The notes beneath the pieces are model-generated. The model was not told where the DNA came from. It saw nothing but the letters and a program-made list of their open reading frames with translations, and did no database searches. Position numbers and translations under genes: made by a program. 14,906 nt of DNA. Origin: Leptolinea sp. UBA1437 (GTDB taxonomy: Bacteria; Chloroflexota; Anaerolineae; Anaerolineales; Anaerolineaceae). Below, one piece after another: positions 1 through 6,188 of the stretch. The stretch's first letter is position 1; each line of letters starts with the position of its first letter. The stretch is from the NCBI GenBank assembly GCA_002329625.1, contig DCTP01000098.1, positions 3,212 through 18,117 on the forward strand, given 5' to 3'.

Positions 1-800
1 TTTTCATAATGATCAATTTTTGGGATAGCATCCCATTCATATTTCAAACCAACTTTACCCGATCGAATCATCTCCCAACTATGTCCCATTAAACTAAATC
101 CGGTTATATCTGTACCCGAATGGCAACCCACCGATACTGCTAATTCGGATGCCGTTTTATTCAGCTTTTTCATCCAATCCACCGTTTTTTGAAAATCCTC
201 CGAATCGGCAGAACCATTTTTATTCGCAGTTGTCATCAACCCGAACCCGATCGGCTTTGTTAATACCATTTTATCGCCAACTTTCAATTTTCCTTTATAC
301 AGAATCCGATCCGGATGAACCATTCCGACTACCGCCAAGCCATATTTGGGCTCTTGGTCACGAACGGTATGACCGCCGACTATCGGACAACCGGCTTCTT
401 TCGCTTTTTCAGCTCCGCCGCGAAAAATATCCGCGATGACTTCCACCGGCAGGTTGGTCGGCATATCGGTAATATTTAATGCCATCAACGGCTTGCCACC
501 CATCGCATAAATATCCGATATACTGTTGGCGGCTGCGATTGCGCCATAATCGTAGGGATTATCCACAATCGGCGGGAAAAAATCCGTGGTGAATACCAAT
601 GCTTGTTCATCATTCAATTTGTAAACAGCCGCATCATCGGCTTCTTCCAAACCGATCAACAGCTGGGGAAATTCATTCTGGTTAAATAAGCTGCCAAACG
701 GGTTGATGACATCCATCAAGACTTCCGCTCGCAGTTTTGCCGCACAACCTGCGCAAAAGGCAAGTTCGGTTAATTTGATCGCTTTTTTCTCTTCGCTCAT
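1..800 (-). CDS. selD: Selenide, water dikinase SelD (C-terminal part cut off by window edge)
   Basis: Makes selenophosphate from selenide and ATP, the activated selenium donor for selenocysteine, selenouridine or the selenium cofactor of some molybdenum hydroxylases. The minus-strand frame is open from the ATG at 800 to base 1, giving 266 codons of the usual roughly 345. The N-terminus reads FCAGCAAK: Cys19 and Lys22 line up with the catalytic Cys17 and Lys20 of E. coli SelD, and Cys16 is an extra cysteine. The motif EEADDAAVY (Asp56), TTDFFPPIVDNP (Asp73) and ANSISDIYAMGG (Asp96) are the expected ATP/Mg-binding segments, and GGHTV follows. The catalytic residue is Cys, not Sec; no in-frame TGA was seen in the portions I translated codon by codon. 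A GGAG ribosome site lies five bases before the ATG. It is divergent from yqeC-yqeB, which points to use in molybdenum-hydroxylase selenation; tRNA uses cannot be excluded. Confidence 0.95.
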   Translation of the reverse strand, partial: MSEEKKAIKLTELAFCAGCAAKLRAEVLMDVINPFGSLFNQNEFPQLLIGLEEADDAAVYKLNDEQALVFTTDFFPPIVDNPYDYGAIAAANSISDIYAMGGKPLMALNITDMPTNLPVEVIADIFRGGAEKAKEAGCPIVGGHTVRDQEPKYGLAVVGMVHPDRILYKGKLKVGDKMVLTKPIGFGLMTTANKNGSADSEDFQKTVDWMKKLNKTASELAVSVGCHSGTDITGFSLMGHSWEMIRSGKVGLKYEWDAIPKIDHYE

Positions 801-860
801 TTTTACTCCAATCCGTAAAACGAATTCCTTATTTATTAATTAATTATTTTTTGAATTTCT

Positions 861-868
861 ATTATAAT
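861..868. promoter_or_regulatory. Symmetric -10 element between selD and yqeC
   Basis: The eight bases ATTATAAT form a perfect palindrome and contain TATAAT on both strands (plus 863-868, minus 866-861). Read rightward it would start transcription near 875, about 30 bases before the first plausible start of yqeC. Read leftward it would start near 854, about 54 bases before selD. No good -35 hexamer is seen at 17 bases on either side (TTAATT at 840-845 for the plus strand). The 801-955 interval is AT-rich and holds no gene. The bidirectional role is inferred from position and symmetry. Confidence 0.45.
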
Positions 869-955
869 ATGGAATGTTCGATAATTCCGAACGCGAGAGG
901 GACTGTGAATGGGGAATCACTTGATTCGACCAGTCAGAAAAGTCTGCGTCAAACA

Positions 956-1714
956 ATGAATTCATTTGAATCTTTCACCGAGCGATCAATTCTATCTATC
1001 GTAGGAGCCGGCGGAAAAACATCTTTATTGTTTTATCTAGCCGAAGTTTTGCCTTGGAATTGTCTTGTTACCACAACGACAAAAGTCGGTCGGGATCAAA
1101 TTTCCTCCGCTGACCGAATCGTTTCATTTTCGGAATTCCTTGCTGCACCCGATCGCTTTTCCGGGGATAAAATTGTCTGGGTCAGTCCGACACCGGAACA
1201 AGATTATCCGAAAGTCAAAGGGTTTGATCCAGATCAATTCAGTGAATTCGCCGAAGCGGCTCGAAAGATAAGAATGCCGATCCTCGTTGAAGCGGACGGC
1301 GCTCACCGGTTACATCTGAAAGCTCCTGCAGAAAACGAACCGGCGGTTCCCGCGGAAAGCGATCATATCCTTGATGTCGTGGGACTCGATGTGATCGGAT
1401 TGACGATCAGCGAGCGGACAGTCCATCGTTTATCTCAATTTTTAAAGATAACCGGATACCGAGAAGGAGACATTATCGATGAATCTGTTATCTGCCGTGC
1501 CATTCTTCACCCGCAGGGGGGATTTAAAAACGCACCGCAAGGATGTTGCAAGATCGCGGTATTGAATCAGGCTGACACTGCGGAAAGAATAAAGCACGCT
1601 GAGAATATTTCAAATTATTTACTGAAACAAGGCGTAGATGAAGTCTGGATCACAAATCTCGATCCCGAAATGGATAAAAATAAACGGGGGATTATAAAGG
1701 AAGTGAAAAAATGA
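956..1714 (+). CDS. yqeC: Selenium-dependent molybdenum hydroxylase maturation protein, YqeC family
   Basis: Member of the YqeC family (putative selenium cofactor biosynthesis protein), a P-loop protein of unknown chemistry found with selD and yqeB in genomes with selenium-dependent molybdenum hydroxylases. From the ATG at 956 the product is 252 aa. GAGGKTS at residues 17-23 is a Walker A-like loop close to the N-terminus, and VEADGAHRLHLKAPAENEP is the family's hallmark segment. The frame stays open upstream to a TTG at 851, but that and the ATG at 869 overlap the likely -10 box. A GTG at 905 has AGAGGG three bases before it and is a real alternative. I chose 956 because family members usually start about 15 residues before the P-loop, although its own ribosome site is weak. 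The stop overlaps the yqeB start (ATGA), so the two are translationally coupled. Confidence 0.9.
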   Translation: MNSFESFTERSILSIVGAGGKTSLLFYLAEVLPWNCLVTTTTKVGRDQISSADRIVSFSEFLAAPDRFSGDKIVWVSPTPEQDYPKVKGFDPDQFSEFAEAARKIRMPILVEADGAHRLHLKAPAENEPAVPAESDHILDVVGLDVIGLTISERTVHRLSQFLKITGYREGDIIDESVICRAILHPQGGFKNAPQGCCKIAVLNQADTAERIKHAENISNYLLKQGVDEVWITNLDPEMDKNKRGIIKEVKK

Positions 1715-2541
1715 ATCAAAAGAATTTTCATCTGAGAGAAATCGTCGCCATTCGTGGAGCGGGCGATTTGGCAAGCGGAATTGCTTTGCGTTTATGGCGT
1801 TCCGGTTATCGTGTCATTTTGAGTGAGCTACCTTGTCCGTTATGCATTCGACGCAGTGTGGCATTTGCCAATGCGGTATATGAAGGCCATATGGCGGTCG
1901 AGGGCATCGAAAGCATCCTGATCCACGATATCACCGAAGCGGAGACAATTTGGGCGGAAGATAAAATCCCTTTATTGATTGATCCGGATTTGACACAAAT
2001 CAAAGAATTAAATCCTTCGGTCATTATCGATGCGCGAATTATGAAATCTTATCGGGACGATTCTCATTTGGGTGATGCTCCGTTAGTCATCGGATTAGGT
2101 CCGGGTTTCGTTGCCGGAGAAAATGCACATGCGGTAATCGAAACAAATCGCGGGCATGATTTAGGTCGGGTTTTCTGGAAAGGCAGCGCCGAGCCAGATA
2201 CGGGAACTCCCGGAATGATCGGCGGTGAAGGCCCGAAACGGGTTCAAAAAGCTCCCGCCAGCGGCATCTTTACTCCGAAAGTCGAAATCGGCGATTTCAT
2301 CAAAGAAGGGGATTTATTGGCATTGGTCGGAGATACCGAAATTCGCAGCCCGTTGACCGGTATGGTTCGCGGTGTCATCTATCCGGGAATTTTCGTGAAT
2401 AAAGGCTTGAAAATAATGGATATCGATCCGCGCGGAGAGCGCCGGTATTGTTTCACAGCTTCAGACAAAGCCAACGCTCTGGGCGGATCCGTTTTGGAAG
2501 CTATTTTAACTTGGAACGTTCGAGAATCAGCTCTGCAATAA
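1711..2541 (+). CDS. yqeB: Selenium-dependent molybdenum hydroxylase system protein, YqeB/EF2563 family
   Basis: 276-aa accessory protein of the EF2563/YqeB family, believed to act in making the selenium-containing active site of molybdenum hydroxylases; the reaction is not established. The N-terminus has a Rossmann-like RGAGDLASG (residues 15-23), followed by IRRSVAFANAVYEG, then DARIMK and LGPGFVAGENAHAVIET, which is the conserved central block. The C-terminal third (KVEIGDFIKEGDLLALVGD, SPLTGMVRGVIYPG) looks like a biotinyl/lipoyl-type barrel. A Cys-Pro-Leu-Cys pair (Cys42, Cys45) precedes the IRR motif. It overlaps yqeC by four bases, and its last 41 bases overlap the end of the convergent xdhC gene. 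Family assignment is secure from several motifs; function is by association. Confidence 0.92.
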   Translation: MNQKNFHLREIVAIRGAGDLASGIALRLWRSGYRVILSELPCPLCIRRSVAFANAVYEGHMAVEGIESILIHDITEAETIWAEDKIPLLIDPDLTQIKELNPSVIIDARIMKSYRDDSHLGDAPLVIGLGPGFVAGENAHAVIETNRGHDLGRVFWKGSAEPDTGTPGMIGGEGPKRVQKAPASGIFTPKVEIGDFIKEGDLLALVGDTEIRSPLTGMVRGVIYPGIFVNKGLKIMDIDPRGERRYCFTASDKANALGGSVLEAILTWNVRESALQ

Positions 2542-3535
2542 TGCTGATCGCAATTTCCGTGGGGGTTTCGCCGTTGATCGGCAATCCAATCGGAGAATGA
2601 ACCCGGTCAATCTCTTTTTGTGAGACGCCTTCATTCAATAACCGTTCATAAATCAAATTTCGTTTATGAATACTGCCGATCATTCCGATATAAAATGCAT
2701 CGGTCTTCAACATTTCCTTAAGCACATCATAATCGCCCAAATGACCGCGAGTCAAAATCACCACAAAACTTTGATGATCAATCGGAAGATCCGGTAAGCT
2801 TTTATAATCGGGAACGACCATTATTTTCGAATTCGGAAACCGTTCCTTATTGGCGAATTCAGCCCGATCGTCCAGTACAATTGTCTCAAAGGAAACCTCA
2901 TCGGCAAGCCGTGCAGTTTCTTTGGCGACATGACCGCCGCCAAAAATGTACAGCTTGGTTCGTTCTTTAATTTTTTCCACCAGAATTTCCGAATTCAGGA
3001 GAAGATCGGAATGAATGGCAATCTGATCCGGAGTTCCTCGCATATCCGAGAGGAATTCCCCGTTGATAATCAAATTTCCGGTTTTTTCTCCCTCCTTATC
3101 AACAAAACAAAACTTGTTTGTATCGCCGCCGTTTTCTCGAAACTGTGTTATCAGCCATCCTTCTTGGTTCCCGACGGCTGCGTCCAGTGCCTTTTCAAAT
3201 ACAAGGGTTGTTTCCGGATCATCCCAGGGGAGGAAAACCAACAGAACATCTCCCGATCCGCCGCAGATCATATCGGATTTCGCCGCATCTTCACCGTTCA
3301 AAATGAAATGAAAAAGATTGCTTTTCTTCGACTGAAAAACCTCCTTGGCAGCCAGAATCGCATTCGCTTCGAGTTTTCCTCCGCCGATTGTACCGATAAT
3401 CGAAAGATCGGGTTTAATCAACATTTTTGTCCCTGCCGACCGCGGAGAAGAGCCGACATTATCTATGATTGTCGCCATCACCAAATCTTCCCGTCCGGCA
3501 TGGGCATCGACAATCGCCTGTAATATTTCTCGCAT
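2501..3535 (-). CDS. XdhC/CoxI family molybdenum cofactor insertion/maturation protein
   Basis: 344-aa XdhC/CoxI-family protein. In characterised members XdhC binds molybdenum cofactor, promotes its sulfuration and hands it to xanthine dehydrogenase; beside selD-yqeB-yqeC it is likely to serve a selenium-dependent hydroxylase. The N-terminal XdhC_CoxI domain shows GSSPR (residues 28-32), GGGKLE (51-56) and MICGGSG with Cys91, the conserved cysteine. The C-terminal Rossmann domain starts near residue 200 with IFGGGHVA, followed by LDDR, TRGHLGD, GMIGS and VHSPIGLPI, then TPTEIAISIIAELI, all typical of XdhC_C. AGGA lies about six bases before the ATG. It lies 40 bases downstream of the PadR regulator on the same strand and is probably cotranscribed with it. 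Its last 41 bases overlap yqeB tail to tail. Full length, no key residue missing. Confidence 0.93.
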   Translation of the reverse strand: MREILQAIVDAHAGREDLVMATIIDNVGSSPRSAGTKMLIKPDLSIIGTIGGGKLEANAILAAKEVFQSKKSNLFHFILNGEDAAKSDMICGGSGDVLLVFLPWDDPETTLVFEKALDAAVGNQEGWLITQFRENGGDTNKFCFVDKEGEKTGNLIINGEFLSDMRGTPDQIAIHSDLLLNSEILVEKIKERTKLYIFGGGHVAKETARLADEVSFETIVLDDRAEFANKERFPNSKIMVVPDYKSLPDLPIDHQSFVVILTRGHLGDYDVLKEMLKTDAFYIGMIGSIHKRNLIYERLLNEGVSQKEIDRVHSPIGLPINGETPTEIAISIIAELILERSKLK

Positions 3536-3575
3536 TATTTATCCTTTAAATTGAAATATGAGAATCCCAGTCTGT

Positions 3576-4127
3576 TTAATTTTCTTCGTTCTTCCGAACG
3601 GACAGACATTCATTCAACCAAATGACGTTTGACCGCAAACTCTCCAATCGAAATTGATAGACCATCCTGAGATAAATGGCATCATCCGGTTGGTTTTTCA
3701 AATGAGTGTTCTGTAACTCGATCCATTGATTACAAAGCATAATTTGTTGTTTAATCACTGATTCAAAAATTTGATAAGGTTCATCTTTCAAAAAATAGAG
3801 CTTGACCAAAAAATCCGAACGAAGCTCACGCGTTTTTTCAACCGGTCGAACTTTCCAGGCTTGAAAAGCATCTTCACCTTCTTGCGTTAAGGTATAAATT
3901 TTTCGGAAAGGAAACGCGGATCCCTGAGTAATTTCCGATTGGATCAGATTATTTTTTTCCAATTTATCCAAAATCGCATATAACTGGCTCTGATTAAATC
4001 GCCAAACGACACTGAGTTCTTCTTTTTCTTTGAGCATTTTATCCAAATCGTAAGCATGAATCGGTTGCTTGCGAATGATACCCAACAATAAAAACTCAAC
4101 GGAAAGCGGATCTTGTTTACGGGACAT
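3576..4127 (-). CDS. PadR family transcriptional regulator
   Basis: 183-aa PadR-family DNA-binding protein, normally a dimeric repressor released by a small ligand or stress signal. The N-terminal winged helix covers about residues 8-85: SVEFLLLGIIRKQPIHAYDL, then the recognition-helix region QLYAILDKLEKNNLI (48-62) and the wing with FRKIYTLTQEGEDAF. The C-terminal half is helical and charged, fitting the PadR C-terminal dimerisation domain. A strong AGGAG ribosome site lies eight bases before the ATG. It is directly upstream of and co-oriented with xdhC, so it may control the selenium/molybdenum maturation genes or itself; this is inference from position. The divergent neighbour across 250 bases is rpmB, an unlikely target. 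Confidence 0.9.
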   Translation of the reverse strand: MSRKQDPLSVEFLLLGIIRKQPIHAYDLDKMLKEKEELSVVWRFNQSQLYAILDKLEKNNLIQSEITQGSAFPFRKIYTLTQEGEDAFQAWKVRPVEKTRELRSDFLVKLYFLKDEPYQIFESVIKQQIMLCNQWIELQNTHLKNQPDDAIYLRMVYQFRLESLRSNVIWLNECLSVRKNEEN

Positions 4128-4377
4128 GGTTGATACTCCTCTTTCTTATCAATTTTATCAAAAATTTGTTCAATTAATAAGGTTTTTAAATTTCGATCCA
4201 TGCAAAATCCTGTTTTATCAACAAAATCCTCAAATTTGAAAATATTATGGTAAAATCATTTTCTGCTGGGTCGAAGGGACAACAGCATTCGATCGAAATC
4301 TCGATTTCGTAAATAGTTTAGGGTTCGTATCACAATCGGGAGTCCTGAAGAACAAACGGAAGGAAAGGAAGATAAAA
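4128..4377. promoter_or_regulatory. Divergent intergenic region padR / rpmB with short repeats
   Basis: 250 bases without a gene, very AT-rich in the padR half. CAAAATCCT occurs twice (4203-4211 and 4222-4230), 19 bases apart, and TTATCA occurs three times (4146, 4155, 4215). TAAAAT hexamers are present on the plus strand (4251-4256) and on the minus strand upstream of padR, but no well-spaced -35 accompanies them. The rpmB leader of roughly 120 bases contains a small hairpin (CGAAAT at 4294-4299 with ATTTCG at 4304-4309). The repeats may be operator sites; nothing in the sequence proves it. Confidence 0.35.
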
Positions 4378-4566
4378 ATGGCAAAATGTGAAATATGTGG
4401 GAAAACGACTGTATTCGGGCACAACAGAAGTTTTTCTCAACGGGCAACAAACCGTGCATTTTATCCCAATTTGCAACGTGTTACCGTTTATGAAAACGGA
4501 CAGCGTGTCCAGAAGACCCTGTGCACGAAATGCATCCGCACCATGGCAAAATTACCCAAAGAATGA
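4378..4566 (+). CDS. rpmB: Large ribosomal subunit protein bL28
   Basis: 62-aa ribosomal protein bL28 of the 50S subunit. It begins MAKCEICGKT and ends with CTKCIRTMAKL, so Cys4, Cys7, Cys49 and Cys52 form the zinc-binding Cys4 set of the C-plus form. The middle has the family's NRSFSQRATNRAFYPNLQ segment. A purine-rich GGAAGGAAAGGAAG stretch gives the ribosome site just upstream of the ATG. It is monocistronic: a strong terminator follows 16 bases after the stop, and the next gene, rpe, is convergent. The zinc-binding form implies it is not a zinc-independent paralogue. Confidence 0.97.
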   Translation: MAKCEICGKTTVFGHNRSFSQRATNRAFYPNLQRVTVYENGQRVQKTLCTKCIRTMAKLPKE

Positions 4567-4582
4567 TTCAACACAGAAATTG

Positions 4583-4622
4583 ATCGCTCCAAGTAGATCC
4601 GATGACTTGGAGCGATTTTTTA
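4583..4622 (+). terminator. Intrinsic terminator of rpmB
   Basis: A perfect 12-bp stem (ATCGCTCCAAGT at 4583-4594 with ACTTGGAGCGAT at 4605-4616) and a 10-base loop are followed by a T-rich run. It lies between the convergent rpmB and rpe genes. The opposite side lacks a clear T run, so it serves mainly the plus strand. Confidence 0.9.
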
Positions 4623-4634
4623 TTTTAACCAGTC

Positions 4635-5300
4635 TCAACAAAGATTTTTCAATTCACGAATACCCGCGGCATATCCGTTGCTATTCCGAAAGATGGACGT
4701 TCCCGCGACAAAAGTATCGGCACCTGCGGCAAAGCACTGCCCGGCAGTCTCATGGTTGATTCCTCCATCCACTTGAATTCCGACATTCAATTGTTTTTCA
4801 TCAATCCATTTACGAATCTTTCGCATTTTTTCCAACATTTCCGGTATGAATTCTTGTCCGCCGAAACCGGGATTAACAGTCATCACCAACACCATGTCAA
4901 GAAAAGGTAACAGAGGTTCAACCATTTCCGCAGGTGTTCCGGGATTTAGCGCAATTGCCGGGCTGGCGCCCATTTTACGAATGTTTAAGAGAGTGGAATG
5001 AATATTCGGATTATTTTCGCAATGGACAGTCAAAATATCCGCCCCGGCTTCAATAAATCGTTCTATATGTTTTTCAGGCTGGACAATCATCAGATGGACA
5101 TCCAACGGAAGCGTTGTGATCTTTCGAATTCCTTCGATAAACGGGAATCCCAGCGTCAGATTGGGGACAAAAACGCCATCCATGACATCGACGTGAATCC
5201 AATCGGTCCCTGATGCGGCTACAGCCTGAACCTCTTCACCGATTCTCATAAAATCGGAGGCTAATATGGAAGCCGAAACAATAATCTCATTTCTCTGCAT
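4635..5300 (-). CDS. rpe: Ribulose-phosphate 3-epimerase
   Basis: 221-aa TIM-barrel enzyme interconverting ribulose 5-phosphate and xylulose 5-phosphate in the pentose phosphate pathway. The sequence shows SASILASDF at the N-terminus, HVDVMDGVFVPNLTLG with metal/catalytic His36 and Asp38, DVHLMI with His69, VNPGFGGQ (142-149), and VDGGIN with catalytic Asp178, followed by the phosphate-binding AGTSIF region. All expected metal and acid/base residues are present and the length is normal. It starts six bases after the stop of the protein kinase gene with an AAGGAT ribosome site inside the kinase 3' end, so the two form an operon. In Firmicutes rpe also sits just downstream of the PASTA kinase gene. 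Confidence 0.97.
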   Translation of the reverse strand: MQRNEIIVSASILASDFMRIGEEVQAVAASGTDWIHVDVMDGVFVPNLTLGFPFIEGIRKITTLPLDVHLMIVQPEKHIERFIEAGADILTVHCENNPNIHSTLLNIRKMGASPAIALNPGTPAEMVEPLLPFLDMVLVMTVNPGFGGQEFIPEMLEKMRKIRKWIDEKQLNVGIQVDGGINHETAGQCFAAGADTFVAGTSIFRNSNGYAAGIRELKNLC

Positions 5301-5306
5301 GGTTAT

Positions 5307-6143
5307 TTACAATCCTTCTTGATGATATGCTTTTGTAAGTGCTATGAATAGTTCGCCGGCATCCCGATATCGCTCCTGCGGATTTTTATGAATGCATTCT
5401 TGGATGATTCGATCGATATCATCGGGGAGATCGGCAATTTCATGCGGCGGCTGCGGCATCCGGTTGCAATGGAAGTCGAGCATTTCTTCGGGCTCCTCGC
5501 TATAAAAAGGCAGCTGCCCCGTATATAACTGATAGAGAATAATTCCTATGCTGTAAATATCGGTTGCTTTAGCGGGTTGCTCTCCGCGACACTGTTCGGG
5601 TGACATATATAACGGGGAAGCCCAAACAACCTCCGGCTTTCGCCAACCGGAATCCTCCGTCGATTCAAGAGCAAAAGCCTCACCGAAATCGATGATTTTC
5701 AAATTTCCGCCGGAGGACAACAGAAGATTGAGGGGTTTCAAATCGCAATGAACAATGTCCATAGCATGGATAGACCGAACGCCGGAAACAAGCTGAAGCG
5801 CAATGGATTGTTTTCCGGAATCCGTAAATTCGAGTTTCCGATGATATGTTTGCCATAGATTTTCACCCTCCACATATTCCATAACCATACAAGGTGAATT
5901 TTCCCGGTCGATTAAATCATATACTTGAACGACATGCGGATCCCTTATCCGGGATTGAAGATAAGCTTCATGAATTATTTTTTGCTGTTGGTATCGATCC
6001 TCTCGATGTTCATCATTTAAAACTTTCAGTGCGACTTTTCTTTCATGTTTTTGATCCGTCGCTTCGTATATAACCGTGGTAACCCCGTTAGCAAGTATAC
6101 GAATGATATGAAATTGACTGATCTCATCGGAATCTGTTTTCAT
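5307..6143 (-). CDS. Serine/threonine protein kinase, soluble, HCD (non-RD) type
   Basis: 278-aa Hanks-type protein kinase. It is all kinase domain, with no transmembrane segment, PASTA or other sensor. VALK gives the ATP-anchoring Lys40, Glu59 fits the helix C glutamate, HCDLKPLN (132-139) is the catalytic loop with Asp134 and Asn139, DFG is at 152-154, and SPLYMSPEQ is the substrate-binding end of the activation segment. The glycine loop is degraded: by my alignment only Gly20 of three glycines remains (LANGVTTVIYEA). The Arg before the catalytic Asp is Cys133, so regulation by activation-loop phosphorylation is doubtful. The frame extends to an ATG at 6203, but that overlaps the divergent SH3 gene and lacks a ribosome site. 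The ATG at 6143 lies about three bases past the expected transcription start, suggesting a leaderless message. It probably pairs with the PP2C encoded divergently. Confidence 0.92.
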   Translation of the reverse strand: MKTDSDEISQFHIIRILANGVTTVIYEATDQKHERKVALKVLNDEHREDRYQQQKIIHEAYLQSRIRDPHVVQVYDLIDRENSPCMVMEYVEGENLWQTYHRKLEFTDSGKQSIALQLVSGVRSIHAMDIVHCDLKPLNLLLSSGGNLKIIDFGEAFALESTEDSGWRKPEVVWASPLYMSPEQCRGEQPAKATDIYSIGIILYQLYTGQLPFYSEEPEEMLDFHCNRMPQPPHEIADLPDDIDRIIQECIHKNPQERYRDAGELFIALTKAYHQEGL

Positions 6144-6144
6144 T

Positions 6145-6160
6145 GCTATATAATTATAGC
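6145..6160. promoter_or_regulatory. Overlapping divergent promoters with symmetric -10
   Basis: The arms GCTATA (6145-6150) and TATAGC (6155-6160) flank TAAT. The core TATAATTATA (6149-6158) is a perfect palindrome carrying TATAAT on both strands. Rightward transcription would begin near 6161 and reach the SH3 gene with a GGAGAG site at 6181-6186. Leftward transcription would begin near 6146, almost at the kinase ATG (6143). No good -35 box is visible on either side. Confidence 0.5.
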
Positions 6161-6188
6161 TTGAACAATCTTCATATGCCGGAGAGAT

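Noticed and set aside
149..439. 96-codon plus-strand open frame at the left edge
   Set aside because: It runs antisense to selD, whose conserved motifs are unmistakable on the minus strand.
851..955. Upstream extension of yqeC to the TTG at 851 or ATG at 869
   Set aside because: Both starts overlap the probable -10 box and have no ribosome site; the family N-terminus fits the ATG at 956, with the GTG at 905 as the only serious alternative.
2930..3523. 197-codon plus-strand open frame
   Set aside because: Antisense shadow of xdhC; composition is unlike a real protein, and the opposite strand carries all XdhC motifs.
4236..4256. TTGAAA and TAAAAT as an rpmB promoter
   Set aside because: The spacer would be only nine bases, too short for a sigma70-type promoter.
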